The notes: generated by a model not told the origin, from the letters alone. A DNA stretch of 64,000 bases from Zeus faber (GCA_960531495.1 OY482862.1:9493155-9557154), one strand, 5' to 3'. Positions 47,800 through 59,942 are shown, counted from the first letter of the stretch. Translations and numbers: made by a program.

Positions 47800-50160
47800 A
47801 TACAACATGTTGTACTGAGTAATCAGGTACTCTATTAGGGTTTTTGTTTGTTTGCTTTTTTCCCCTCTATGATATACAATAGTGTTTGTATGTTCAAATC
47901 CTTACCGGTTACTTTTTTGGGTAAGGCTGGTAATTGTTATGGTTTAATCGAACAGCATTAAAATTTTTATTCATTTATTTATATTTACTCTAGAAGTGAT
48001 CTCAATTTTACATTGAATAAGGTAGCTGTTGATATTCAGTATGAAACTTAGCAAGTAGTTTAACAAAGAGGAATAATTAGTAGTTTTGTATAAATAAATA
48101 GTTTTGTTTTGTACACAAGAGAAGTAATGCAATGCATATGTTTACTTACTAAAAATTGAAACACTAAAATAAATTGAATACAGTTTAAGTTTTAATTTGA
48201 AAATATCTTGTGAATCGATTAATGTTGTAATTGTGTTGATGGATTAACCAACCCGTCTATTCAGTGTTTTATTTCTGCAGTTTCATTTGAATAGGAATCC
48301 ACAAGGCTGCAGTCTTGACTTTTGACCAGTGTAGATGTGACTGCATCTGATTGGGAAGACCTGGAGGACTGACAACAGGATTGATCAAAGAAAATTGCTC
48401 TACAACTGAGTAAGGACATAACATGTCCAGCATTCAAAAGTCCTTGTATTATTGACAATTAATAATTGACATTATTGCTATTTGTATTTAAATGATTTGC
48501 AAATTAGATTTTTTAATAGGTTCAATTGAAATTATTGTGAGAGGAAATGCATGCAAGCATATAAATGGAAAGACCCTGATTGAATTCAGCTCTATGCCTC
48601 ATATTGAGCTTGATTGTTAAAATTATTATCAGATATTACAGAGTGCCCTCGAGAAGCAGAATCATATTGATTAGTTCTTATTTAAATATGAGATTCTCCT
48701 AAATTGACCTAGTTGTTGAAGCAATGTTCAGATGCTGAGTTAATGATTTCTGTGTTGTCACTCAGGGATACTGTTGCCAGAGAACCCTGGAGTTATTATC
48801 TTTATGACACTGCCTTTTGCAGTGGTGGACCTCTCTTCATCTTCTGTAGTGTCTGCAAACAATCACATTAAGCACCCCAGGGCTTTTAACACAGGCCCAA
48901 AGGACATTCCTATTTTCCTGAAATCCTGCTGAGAGACATGCCTACTCCTGCATTTCCGAGAAGGTCTGTGAAGACCATGTATATAGAGATCCAGTTTGGC
49001 CAACTTCAGCCTGAATAACTTGGGACATTTTCTGAACAACGAACAAAGTTCTGTTATGTGAAATCAAATGCAAGCAGAAAAAAGTGTTGTGCACAACAAA
49101 GTGCACAGTTGAGGAGTCTGATCAACTGTGCTCCTTTGGACCTGCATTCAGTGATGTCAATGCATCAGACAAAACAACATGGAATTTTTTTCAACTCCAA
49201 CTGAGAGCTGTGGAATAACTGACCACCTGAAGTCCTGCTTGAAAATGATATCTGTGTGATTACCATAGGGGCTGCTTCTGTGTGTGTTGTCTTATACACA
49301 GATTATTAAGTGTTGTCTAAGAAAAACGACATTGTATTAAGAATATTGGCAAATTTAAAACAAATAACTTTCTAAAATTTTATGGGAAAGTTTGAATAGT
49401 TAGTAAATTAAATTATTAAGTAGAAACAGAATTAGGCACAGATTATAGACAAAGGTGTGTGTTAATCTGATTGGAAATGCCCAATAACCTATCGATTTTC
49501 TCTAATCAGACTGCAGAATTATGTGACCAAAAGGTCAAAGGTAAGACTAGCAGTTCAAAGCTTAACATATAATTATGTGATTTTTTTTCGGAGTTAGGTA
49601 ACGTAAATTTACCGTGAGATAATGGATAGTTGATCAAATGTTATTGATCAATGCCAGTTATGCTTCTATTCGATTGATGACTTCTATGAGATTTTAGGCT
49701 GTATGTTTGCAGTTATGAATTGTACCTTTTAGGGTATAAATAAAAATTATATAAAATTTGAAATTTAAAATTGAATGCTACATTTTAAAATGTTTTGGTA
49801 TGTGAATCACATTTGTTCCTTACCCTCTCTAGTTGTTTAACTTATTGTTGAAGTTATGTGGAGCCTCCGGTAATTCTTCTGCCACATAACAGAAATTTAT
49901 TTTCACCAATTTTGAGTTTATTAATGGCAGCACACAAATTGGAATGTTGATGGTTTATTGATCTGCTTGTGTCATGGATACAAAGGACTTCCTAAAATAC
50001 TCTCCTCAGGGTGGCACCCTGTCATGGCCTTTCTTGGCTGTTATTGTTGTTTTCGGATTGTGGAATGAGGAAATGCCCGCCCAGCCATTAGATGGGAGAA
50101 CGTTTTGTTGCTTTTCAAACAAGCTTTTGCACCTGCTCCATGATGGGTTTGCTGGATTAC
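47800..50160. other. Retrovirus interior with no recognisable gene
   Basis: AT-rich sequence within the retrovirus relic where gag and most of pol would be expected. No frame longer than about 70 codons and no motif recognised. Confidence 0.45.
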
Positions 50161-50167
50161 TTTAACT

Positions 50168-50467
50168 GTGGATGAGGGAGATGGTTTTATGTTAGCTGTG
50201 TTGTTGCAATTTTATGGAGATGAATTACGTCTTGTTGCACACTATGCTCGGAAACTTGGTACCAGGGTTGTTGGGTTTATTACATGTTGTAGCCTTTATC
50301 TGGTTAAGAAGCAGCTCATTTCTCTCCGGCAACACCTCTCCATCATCAACAAATGCAACTTTCACTTTGCTTATTCCAACTTCTCTTCTTCCCCCTTATG
50401 TAGATTCATACGATTGCTTGCCCCCCGCCCCACCCAGATCTTGCTACTGAAGTTCTTGAAAAGTTAA
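50168..50467 (+). pseudogene. Retroviral pol fragment (RT to RNase H connection)
   Basis: The frame contains DGFMLAVLLQFYGDELRLVA followed by HYARKLGTRVVG, resembling the region between retroviral RT and RNase H where a D-G-x4-AVL motif and VAYYS-KL are usual. The rest is degraded. Assignment rests on this short similarity. Confidence 0.5.
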
Positions 50468-51568
50468 ACTACAATTTAAACTCATATGTACAACAAAAAG
50501 GAGGGTTTTCGTTTTGTTTGCCCATCCGTCATCTGTTTTTTGTATAACACAGTGTTTGTCTATCTTTGTACAACCGGTTGTGTTTGGCTTTCTATCTGTT
50601 GTAAACTGTCTTTTGTTTTATCTGGTTGCATGAATATGTACAGGCAGTTGAGATACGGTGCAGTGTAGCTGATTAATGAGGCATACAGAACATCCGTTTG
50701 ATGTTTTGATGTCATAAACCCGATTCTGATTTTCCTATTGTGTTTACATTAATGTACTTGACCCTATCTCTACAGGAAATGTTGGAGCCAATGCAGCCAA
50801 CAAAGCCACTGTAGCCAATATTGCTCTTGTCTAACAAAGATGGTTGTCTCCTCCACAGATGAGGACACAGAATTCCTTACTAACCTTGTTTTTTCTCTAC
50901 TCAAAGGCATCCTGCACTGAATTATTGTAGTGGCAGAGCCATTTGGTACTGTATGTACTGAGCCGGATCCCTCCCGCTAGTTTTTCATTGTTTTGCTTGT
51001 TTGACAGATGGTAAGTACCATTTGTCAAAAATCAGGGTTAGTTAGAGAATTAAGTAAACATAATGATTGTGCTTAGAACAATGCAGGAAAAGGAGTTTCT
51101 ACCGCCAGTCACATCCAACACCTCATGATGGATTTCATCAAGCTGACTCCCTGTCATCGTTAAAATATTGTTTGGTGATAACTGACATGATTTTCTTCAT
51201 GGAATCCCAGTAAAGGTAAGCTCAACTGACTTTCATTCCTGACATTAGTGATGACGGGAATGCCACGACGATCACATGGTGTTACAGGACTGTCCCAGGA
51301 TGAAGTGCTGACCGGGAAACCAATGCGGTTAGGTCTGTCTTCTGTCGACAAAAGCCACATATGAATAAACCAGTAGTGATCAGATTGTCCAGTTTACTAT
51401 TTATCACTTTTAGAATTTACTTTATTAATGGATTGTGTGGATGGGATTATGTTCAGGCAACATTCGAGAAATGCATTCTATAAAAAAAATGATGGACTGT
51501 TACTGTTCATTAATGCAACTATCCTAGCAGAAGAAGCTGTTAAACAAGAATTAACTTTGAACCATTAA

Positions 51569-51967
51569 ATGGTTCTTCAGAATCGTATGGCACTAGACAT
51601 AATGAGTGATAAACAAGGAGGTATATGTGCTATGATAGGGGAGTCGTGTTGTACTTACATTCTTGCCAATGATGTAGAATCAGGGAATTTGTCTTTATCC
51701 ATACAAGCTATAAAAGGGTTACATGATGATTTAATGAAAGCCCAAGCTAACACTTGGGACCTATTTATTTGGCTAAGAAATGCACTGGGACCCTGGATTT
51801 CTATGCTCATAAAAATATTGATACCTGTAATGATAATGTGTTTGATGCTATGCTGCTGTCTAGCGTGCATAATACCTATCCTTCGTAAGATGATTACTAA
51901 TATGACATCGAGACAGTTTGTCTCCATACCACTAGATGATTGGAAACCACCTTATGATGATGATTGA
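51569..51967 (+). pseudogene. Retroviral env transmembrane-subunit fragment
   Basis: A 132-codon open frame. Residues about 2-20 hold the LQNRMALD and KQGGIC words, then the C-x6-CC motif (CAMIGESCC) typical of gamma-type retroviral TM subunits. A hydrophobic membrane segment lies at about 79-105, followed by a cytoplasmic tail containing KPPY. A stop codon (51566-51568) lies in frame immediately upstream of the first Met, and no surface subunit was recognised, so this is a broken env remnant. Confidence 0.78.
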
Positions 51968-52546
51968 GATGATGAGATGTGAAGATGTTTATCTAATTAG
52001 GTTTGTCCTTACTTATAGGATGTGTTAGTCATTATCTTCACACAATGAATTTTGTTATTGTCATTATTAAGTGATAACCATTGCTTAATCTGCATAGCAT
52101 TATGTTTTTGTGGAATCCCTCTAAGTTTGTTTATTTCATTTTTTGATTCATGATTTTTTTTTTGTTTTTTGGTTAGAATTGTAGAATGGCTTCACACAGG
52201 ATTTTTCCCTCAGTAAGACTTGGATTTTTCCTCGTCTGTTGTCATAGTATAGTGAAGATAACTTAATGGTCTTTTAATCTTCTCTAGTCAAATGTTGGAA
52301 CAGAGTTCTGGCCAATTTGAGGTGGAGATGTTCTTGAATTCTGTCTGGGAAATTTGGTTACGTGTTTATATAGTTAAATTTAGTATTAGATGTGTGTTGA
52401 TTTCAACAAGATAGAATTCTTAAGGATATCTCTGCAGTATAATTGTATTATATTCAATTTGTATGTCATTTTCTGATCCTTTCTGAAATTTTTGCATTAT
52501 TGCATTTTCCTTGAGCTATTGTTCCAGTAGGAACAAAATTAGGGAG
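51968..52546. other. Retrovirus 3' interior, noncoding
   Basis: AT-rich stretch between env and the 3' LTR. A purine-rich AAAATTAGGGAG directly before 52547 is a candidate polypurine tract. Confidence 0.5.
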
Positions 52547-53094
52547 TGTGAGAGAAAAATACACATGATCAATTCTTTGAATGATGTTTTAAATGAATTA
52601 TATAGGACAATAGCCTTTTGTATGTTATGTAGCTTTTAAAACACATTGCCTCTGGGTTTTAATAAGTCTCTCAGAGTTTATATGAGAGACTGTTTTCTAA
52701 ACAGTGCCTATTGTCATATTGAGAAAAACAGATCATATTCCATCCTCACTCAACCTTTTGTGGAGGGGGTAACTTGACAGAGCATTGTGTGTTTGTTTTA
52801 CGGCATTGTCAGATTGTACCTGTGACCTGAGTTTGACTGTTAAACCATTGTATGAGCTCTCATGATTGATTTGACCCCCCTGAATCAATGATTGAGGGAG
52901 CACAGCAAATGACACTTGACCAATGGCACACAATCTTCGTCAGTAGTAGGGGTAGACTGGTCAGAACATGGCTTTAGAGCAGCTCTGAATCTTTCTCTTT
53001 ATTCTGCAGAATAAAAATCTTTAATACTCTCAGTTTCGTTTTCCTGTAGCGGGCAGATTAACATCACCGACTATGCAGGAGAAATTCTCTAACA
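52547..53094 (+). repeat. 3' LTR of the plus-strand retrovirus relic
   Basis: Begins TGTGAGAGAAAAATAC and ends TTCTCTAACA, followed by the CCTG target duplication. Confidence 0.83.
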
Positions 53095-53461
53095 CCTGGA
53101 AACAGAAGACAACACATAAAATGTTTTCATAGAATGTCGTGGTGTTGGCACTTTACAGGCTACTGCATTAAAATATACCACCCAAATTATGTCTTTCTCC
53201 TCAAACAAAATACAATACAAGGAGCACTTTTACTATTCACATACCTCTGTCTCAACACAGCTCTAAAGAAGTACAGCAACACGCAATGGACAAAACCCAC
53301 CAGACCTGTAGCACACCACAACTCTAAAGAGGCCCCATTAGAAATAGTACAATTTTAGACTGCTTAACTCTGGCGAAACTCACACATAATCAAAACTACA
53401 TTTTTAACTCTGTTACATAGCCATAATAGCCATAAGCCATATGAGCCATAAGCAGTCCTGG

Positions 53462-53476
53462 CGCCACAAGGGGGCA
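53462..53476 (+). promoter_or_regulatory. CTCF-like motif (weak)
   Basis: GCCACAAGGGGGCA resembles the CTCF core CCASYAGRKGGC with one mismatch. It lies in repeat-derived DNA, so it may be chance or a repeat feature. Confidence 0.25.
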
Positions 53477-53939
53477 AAGGGGGCTTTGCCTCTCAGTTGT
53501 TTTTTCTGCCATACGTTTTATGTACCCTTTCACAGAGGTTCCAAATCATTTTTTTAGGAGCGCAATTTTTTTTCTGCCAGCGCAAATTAGATCCACATGT
53601 GAGGATATAGAGGAGCCGCGCACAACACAAACAGCCGCTCACGCATTTTATCTTCCTGCGTAGAATATCTCTGATCGCGCAAGCAATATTGTAGCGCTGT
53701 GAACAAAGGACAATTAAAGAAAGATACATTTGCGTTAGAGCAGATTCATTTCATTATAATTATTACTTGGAATGTTTGTTTAAATTATAGTTATCCTTAT
53801 TTGTTTACTTGTACACATTATACAGAAGCACGTGGCTAATTATTATGCAGGATGACATCATTGGACCTCCCCCTCACTTGCGCCATTGTTCGTGTGGCAG
53901 ATTCTTTCCCCACACACCTTACGTGAACACCCACGAAAC

Positions 53940-54310
53940 TGAAGTGTCTGGAATGGTTGGCATCCCAAGAAAGTCCCTATTGTATAATATAATTACTAAC
54001 AGATGGTGCCAGGGGTCCCAAGGGAGAGAGCCCATTGCCAGGGGCCCCGGTGATAAGTGAGGTTACTTTGACTTTGATAACTTTGACCCATAAATTGGAA
54101 TCAGATGGGTGACGTTGTCTCTGGACAAGCATAAAGAGACACTCCCGAGTTTATTCAGCAGAGAATACTTCCGGCTTTGTTCTCTCCTGGATGAACCATG
54201 GCAAGTGTGGTCTGATGCTGTTCTTTTGTAATAAACCTATTATTTTAATCAAGTCAGCGTCAGAGGTCACTCCTTCTTCATCAACACATCAAAATCATCA
54301 AGAAACTACA
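53940..54310 (+). mobile_element. LTR-like segment, second copy
   Basis: Same family as 39205-39470, ending CATCAAGAAACTACA. It sits directly left of the minus-strand Gypsy relic. Left boundary unresolved. Confidence 0.5.
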
Positions 54311-54420
54311 CAACCATTCTTCCCGCAACCCGGCACACGTGGCAACCTACGCTGCTCCCCCCTTACAAAGTCTCTCATCCCGAGGGATCAAACAAAGTAT
54401 CTGATATGATCGGGTCCTTC

Positions 54421-54930
54421 TCAGTCTTTGGGGTCGTGATCCTGGTATTGGCAAAAGCGACTCGGTCTGGTGGACAGGGCCACCCCGCTGACTAGCAGGG
54501 GCGATGCTTGGAGAAAGGGAGGACAGGGACACAAACAGTGAATCTGGAGAATTTGGTGCAGTGGGAAGGAGACTCTTGCCCCCTGGTGGTCAGAGGCTAG
54601 CTCCCTTCCGCCTAAGCGAGTTGCAAGGGATGCTGTTTGAGTCCTTGTCTCTTTGGGAGGGTTCCAGGGCTTGAAGGGGATCAGAGTCCCCCCTGGCCAA
54701 CCTGTCCCTTTGCAGTGCAACCTTCCTCCCGCGGGGTGGCAGCTGAACCCTGTACACCTCCTCACCCATCCTTTCCAATACCACACAAGGCCCAACCTAG
54801 TGACAGTGAAACATAGGACACCGGCATTGCACAATCCAAGAATGGGGGGCATTGCACAATCCAAAGCTAAGGATGCAAACTGCCAAAGCCCCCTACTCTC
54901 TCTGGTATAACCTTGGGGCTGAGGGCCCAA
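54421..54930 (-). pseudogene. Gypsy integrase C-terminal relic
   Basis: The frame at 54784-54590 has VLERMGEEVYRVQLPPRG and KVALQRDRLARG, typical of the C-terminal integrase part in fish Gypsy elements. Frameshifts surround it. Confidence 0.6.
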
Positions 54931-54974
54931 GGTTAGACCTCACTTGACCTGAGGTTAGACCTCACTCGACCTCC

Positions 54975-55354
54975 TCACTCGACCTGCCAGTAGCCACTGA
55001 GCAGGTCGAGTGAGGAGAACCAGGACGAACTGGATACCAGGTCCAGTGACTCGCCGATGCGGGGCATCGAGTGTGTCCTGGTCACGCTGTTCAGGGTCTG
55101 TAGTCGACATAGAATCTCATCTTGGGGCTCCATTTTTTTGCGACCATCACAGCCCCCGAAGCCCATGGGCTATCTGTGGCCTCCCGGTGTGCCATGGTAA
55201 GACGGCGGGAACACGTCTTGATGGGCTGAGCCTCCTCAGTGTCTATTTCATGCTGCACCAGATGTGTCAGGCCCACGTCACCATCTGTCAAAGCAAAAAT
55301 GTCCCAAAAACACCTGCCACAGCTCTTCCCACTGCCAGGGCTCCAGCACATCAC
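54975..55354 (-). pseudogene. Gypsy reverse transcriptase N-terminal relic
   Basis: Two overlapping frames hold the RT fingers: ATDSPWASGAVMVAKKW and MRFYVDYRPLN, then LNSVTRTHSMPRIGESLD and SSLDLLSGYWQVE. The frameshift lies near 55095. The catalytic YxDD box is absent because the sequence jumps to integrase. Confidence 0.75.
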
Positions 55355-55765
55355 ATTTGCGCTCCCATATCTCCCTCACTGCCAAAAATCTATCCACCTC
55401 TTGGTTGGCTGGGACAGGGGAAGGTGGCCTATGTGTTGTGGGGAGTGTTGTCGGAGAGGGGGGCTGTCTGTCGGCAGGAGTGTGGGGCGTAAGGGGTGGG
55501 CTGCCAAGTGCTTAAGGGGTGGGGGAATACCTCTCTTGAGCAACTGAACTTCGTAATGGGGAGCTATCGTTACTGACTGGGGGGTTTGTAATGTCACATT
55601 GTGTCTCTGCGGCTTTCACAGCCAGTGGGTGTGGTCTTGGGTTTTGTGAGGGGAATATCATTCATATTTTACAGTGGGACCCCCAGGGAAGCTCGGTGTT
55701 TTCTCCCCAAGGTGCAGCAGGCAGCAAGCAAACCTCAGGAAGTCCAGTCCCAGTATACAGGGGTC

Positions 55766-56326
55766 CTACACCTCTGCCATCCACACATAGAAGCTTACTG
55801 ATAGACCCCCCACATCTATAGTCACCCTCCCCTTCCCCAGCATAGGGGCTAGCTCACTAGTCACTGTCCATAGCTGCACTGTAGTCTGCTCCAATTGTGT
55901 CCCCGCTGGAACAACGTCAGGCCTCGTTAGTGTTGAAGTTGAATCTGTGTCCACAAGGGCCATGCATCCAGCCTCAGCCAATGGGGACATGGGGACGTGG
56001 CACAAATCCTCAACATGTGTCAAACCCACCACCATTGCGGACTCCGCGGTGTCATCTGCTTCAGGGGGAAGTAGAGTCCAGCTCCCACGTCTGTGCTGTT
56101 GGGCTCCTGCCAATGACTTGGAGCTCCGGCTGGTGATGGAGTGGCATGGGACACAAGGACAGGGATCCGTATCGCCCCGTGTATACTGGTCCCAAGCCGT
56201 TTCCCTGGTAACTGACCTTTCTCTGACACTGCCTGAGGAGATGGCCAGGTTGACCATACTCCCAACAGACCAGGGGGTGTTGGCGAGGTTGTGTGGCACT
56301 GAGTGGTGATTACAAAGACACCGCAC
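55766..56326 (-). pseudogene. Gypsy protease-region relic
   Basis: The frame contains CMALVDTDSTSTLTRPDVVP. The aspartic protease Asp-Thr-Gly triad reads Asp-Thr-Asp, which should abolish activity. Downstream LAPMLGKGRVTIDVGG matches the same domain. Confidence 0.65.
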
Positions 56327-56422
56327 AGATCAGTTAAGTTATTGCCGTCACCCATGCAGGCTTCTCTTGTCTGTTGTCCACTGCAGTTCTCATTATAGGA
56401 CTGCTTTCTCTCAGACTGCTCT

Positions 56423-56842
56423 CTATAGCTCCAGCTCCCACAATCTTTGCAAATCTCCCACAAATTGCCTCTGCAGAGCCCCAACCAAAGCTCCATCGTC
56501 ACTTCTTTTCTCTGGGCTAAGTAGCAACAAGTATGCTAAGGCATGATCTGTCAGGCACCACGATAACTGCAGAGGTTTATTGTCCTCCGGCTGTGATAGC
56601 AGTTCGAATTGGGCGTGAAAATCCTCCGATTCAGCCATACCGGAGTACTTTCGTGTTTTAAGCAGTCCCTGATTGCCAAGGGTGCTGCCATCTTTGTGAA
56701 CAGTCTGTGTGTAAGCCATGTCTTCATGCCGAGGCGGCGTCACTGCACCGGGGAGGGTATCTGCACCATGTGCCAATCCGGCAGCCAGAGTGTTCCACCG
56801 AAGCACGTCCAAACTCTGTTGCCAGACCCGACACCGAAGCAT
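56423..56842 (-). pseudogene. Gypsy gag relic
   Basis: A 139-codon frame containing TRKYSGMAESEDFHAQFELL, a conserved gag segment of fish Gypsy elements, followed by LSPEKRSDDGALVGALQRQF. No zinc knuckle recognised. Confidence 0.6.
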
Positions 56843-56934
56843 AATGCCATTTCCCCCACTTCCTCTTTAAACTCCGTTCCACTGCATCATAGCTAAAGGC
56901 TAACGTAGTTTCGCGTTTAACTTCTGACATGAAA

Positions 56935-57195
56935 TGTAGTGGTGCCACATGGCCACATTCCCCTCAACGCTTTGAATAAACACAAGGGATAATAATGTAA
57001 TGTAATGTAAGCCAGTGCATTTATTGAATAACAGCATAGGCTGCTCTCAGCAGTAACCACGCCGAAAAACAGACCCACTGGCTCATCAACCTGACGCTCC
57101 TTCCTCCTCCCGGTCTCTCTCCCCCACCTTCCTGGACCCGGTAACAATAAACACATCAATAACACTGTTTGAACATTTTGAACAGGGTTGCTACA
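56935..57195 (-). repeat. LTR of the minus-strand Gypsy relic
   Basis: A 261-bp segment with TGTAG at one end and CTACA at the other. On the minus strand the next bases read TTTCATGTCAGAAGTTAAAC, which contains a degenerate leucine-tRNA-like primer site. Confidence 0.6.
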
Positions 57196-57596
57196 AATCA
57201 TGATACTTGGCGATAATTCTTCTTCAATTCTACATCCACTTTCACTCTAACCGAAAGGAAACAATCAAATTTAAATATCAAATGACTTGGTGGACAATTT
57301 TGTTTCTGAATCTGTATGACCGGTTAGTAGTTGTATTATAATGTTCCGATCGGCAGAAGGAGACACGGTGGTGATAACTAACTGGGGTTTATTATTCCTT
57401 CCAGGTCATTGTCCGGGCCAAAACATGCCCGTAAAAAGGTGCACAACACCTCCAACACTTCTCCCTCTCCTCCTTCTCTCTCTTCCCCTTTCTCGTAAGA
57501 TTTGGAATCACCCGCCCTATAACACATTCTAACAACCATAAGTCCCCAACGCATGCAGGGTCATTACAGTAACAGTATATTCATATACAGCATAAC

Positions 57597-57703
57597 CCAG
57601 TCCCAGGGAGCACGAGGAGAGACTGCACCCCTGGGGCACACACATACAGTACAACCCATTTCCAAATGTGGGCACAAGACGCAGCCGCAGGCAGAGATCC
57701 CGG
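57597..57703 (-). mobile_element. Retroposon family A fragment (reverse)
   Basis: The reverse complement matches 61765-61860: GCGGCTGCGTCTTGTGCCCA, AAATGGGTTGTACTGTATG and TCTCCTCGTGCTCCCTGGGA. It is a piece of the GC-rich body only. Confidence 0.7.
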
Positions 57704-57705
57704 GC

Positions 57706-57707
<2 letters not shown>

Positions 57708-57774
<67 letters not shown>

Positions 57775-57796
57775 ATTTATTATTATTATTATTATT
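57708..57796. repeat. (AT)n and (ATT)n microsatellite
   Basis: AT run followed by TTA trinucleotides, inserted in the upstream flank of gene M6. Confidence 0.95.
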
Positions 57797-58121
57797 TATT
57801 TTTTTATAGATCTTTCAAACTGGCAAAAGTATGATCCACTGTTCCTTTGAAAAACAAATCACAACTCATAACTCAACATTCATGTTAGTACATTGAAAAC
57901 ATAAATTGAGTTGCAGGAAACCCTTAGTGTAACTAATATTGATAATAGTGTCCCCTCTAATAAGCACTCCACTGAATTTTGTGAACTCACTAATAAAATC
58001 CTACTTTGTGAGACTCTTTGACCTGCTCTTTGTTAACGCTCTATCCAGAAGGTCCTTGAGGCAGTTTGACCCCGTTGAAATATAACTAAGCATCTCAACA
58101 CTATGGGCTTCTATAGCATGT

Positions 58122-58185
58122 TGCTTGGTCAGGGCTATGGACAATAGGGGGGCACCCACCCTTTGGGTCTGTTCAGGTATAAAAG
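58122..58185 (+). promoter_or_regulatory. Promoter of gamma-M gene M6
   Basis: TGCTTGGTCAGGGC at 58122-58135, ACAATAG at 58141-58147, TATAAAAG at 58178-58185. Confidence 0.68.
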
Positions 58186-58262
58186 TATGGGGTTAAACCA
58201 GTCAGGGTATCAGTTCACCAACAGTTCTCTGAGAGACCTTCAGACCCACCACAAGCATAACC

Positions 58263-59023
58263 ATGGGAAAGGTAAGAATTAATACACATATTCAACATTA
58301 AAGACAACGAACATGGATTAATACAGAACAAACAAATAATGGTACAACATTCTGCCAAAGCTGCTCTAATGCCTCATGGTTTGTTACAGATCACCTTCTA
58401 CGAGGAGAGGAACTTCCAGGGCCGCTCCTATGAGTGCATGAGCGACTGCTCCGACATGTCCTCCTACCTGAGCAGGTGTCAGTCCTGCAGGGTGGAGAGC
58501 GGCTGCTTCATGGTGTACGAGCGTCCCAACTTCATGGGCCAGCAGTTCTTCATGAGGAGGGGCGAGTACTCCGACTACATGAACATGATGGGCATGAGCA
58601 GTGGCATCAGGTCTTGCCGTATGATCCCCATGGTAGGTGTTAGAAGAACATCCAAAGGCTAGACCTAGCACCTTCCTCACTACTTAACAAAGTTTGTTTT
58701 ATAATTTAATTTTAACAGATTGTATATTCATCTCACTCTAAAAACAGCACAGAGGCCAGTTCAGGATGAAGATCTACGAGAGGGAGAACTTTGGTGGTCA
58801 GATGAACGAGCTGATGGACGACTGTGACAACATCCAGGACCGTTACCGCATGAACGACTGTATGTCCTGCCACGTGTTGGACGGTCACTGGCTGATGTAC
58901 GAGCAGCCCCAGTACAGAGGCAGGATGATGTACATGAGGCCTGGAGAGTACAGGAGCTTCAGGGAGATGGGCATGAGTGGCACCAGGTTCATGAGCATGA
59001 GGCGTATCACTGACATGTGCTAA
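58263..59023 (+). CDS. crygm: Gamma-M crystallin (gene M6)
   Basis: Lens crystallin. Exons: 58263-58271 (Met-Gly-Lys, donor GTAAGA), 58390-58632 (81 codons, donor GTAGGT), 58748-59023 (91 codons plus TAA). Total 175 residues. Exon 2 differs from M4 mainly by [15 protein letters not shown]. Exon 3 has [20 protein letters not shown] where the others read NIMDRY and DCQSCHV. Intron 2 is virtually identical to that of M7, marking M6 and M7 as the youngest neighbouring pair or as converted. Start, splice sites and stop are intact. Confidence 0.95.
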
Positions 59024-59040
59024 CTATCCATTTTGAAATC

Positions 59041-59046
59041 AATAAA
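59041..59046 (+). terminator. Poly(A) signal of gene M6
   Basis: AATAAA 17 bp after the stop codon. Confidence 0.8.
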
Positions 59047-59049
59047 TCA

Positions 59050-59940
59050 TGATTTAACTTATTTTTGGATTTGCTGCAATTATTTTCTGTAACAAATTTG
59101 AGGTTTTGTGTGGAAGATTTTAAGTTTCTGGATCTTCAGATTACGAATGCCAATTCAGCACTTTATTGAAACACACAAAAGATAGATAAAAGTTTTATTT
59201 GGAGCTCATTGTAGAACAAGTTTGAATAGCCATAATAGCCATAAGCCATAAGCAGTAAGCCATATTAGTCATGAGCCCCCACTGCTACAAACCATAAAAA
59301 CATCATTGACCATTAATTAAATCAATAATATATGCCATTCAATAAATCTTTATGTAAGTTAATGTTTAACAGAAAACAATAGGTTACGGTAGAAATAGAA
59401 AGTGAAAGGGAATTTAAACCATGATTGAATTTGTATTTATCTGCCTGAAACATGCAAGGAAGCAATCAAATTGAAATATCAGATGACTCAGCGGAAAATT
59501 TTGTTTATGAATCTGTATGGGTGGTTGGCAGTTGGATTTTTATATGTAGGCTCAATATCCGTGAATGTATCTTTTCAGTGATTAATGATATGTTCTGGTA
59601 TTATAATATAATTTACTGTCTTTTTATAGATCTTTCAAATTGGCCAAAGAACAATACCCTGTTCCTTTGAAAACCTACTCACAACTCATTACTTAACATT
59701 CATGTTAGTAGATTAAAAATATGATTGAGTTGCAGAAAACGTTGAGTATAATAAATATAGATAATAGCGTTGCCTTTAATAAGCACTCTCCTGAATTTTG
59801 TGAACCCACAACTAAAATCCTACTATGTGAGACTATTTGACCTGCTCTTTGTTAGCGCTTTATCCAGAAGGTCTTTGAGTGAGTTTGACCCCGTTGAAAT
59901 ATGACTAAGCATCTCAACACTCTATGGGCTTCTATAGCAT
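59050..59940. other. Tandem-unit spacer between M6 and M7
   Basis: Contains the unit's 3' flank then the 5' flank (CTATGGGCTTCTATAGCATG) without large insertions, so it is the best view of an uninterrupted unit junction. Confidence 0.6.
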
Positions 59941-59942
59941 GT

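Larger units (their letters stand above)
46554..53094 (+). mobile_element. Endogenous retrovirus relic, plus strand
   Basis: A 5' LTR (46554 to about 47030) and 3' LTR (52547-53094) flank a 5.5-kb interior with a degraded pol fragment and an env transmembrane-subunit frame. The 4-bp target duplication is CCTG (46550-46553 and 53095-53098). The interior also holds an (AAT)n and an (AT)n array. No intact gag or pol was seen. It lies between genes M5 and M6. Confidence 0.83.
46470..53417 (+). mobile_element. Solo-LTR-like insertion split by a nested retrovirus
   Basis: The tandem unit's 3' flank is interrupted at TAGC (46466-46469) and resumes with a second TAGC (53418-53421). The inserted sequence starts TGTAATGG and ends TCTGTTACA, so it has LTR-like TGTAA/TTACA ends and a 4-bp target duplication. 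After removing the nested element (46554-53094) it is about 400 bp, the size of a solo LTR. No coding. Confidence 0.65.
54311..57195 (-). mobile_element. Ty3/Gypsy-type retrotransposon relic, minus strand
   Basis: Minus-strand order from right to left: LTR (56935-57195), gag, protease, partial RT, then integrase C-terminal end. The RT palm with YxDD, RNase H and integrase core are missing. No matching second LTR is visible on the left. A tandem direct repeat containing GGTTAGACCTCACT marks the deletion area at about 54930-54990. Confidence 0.75.
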
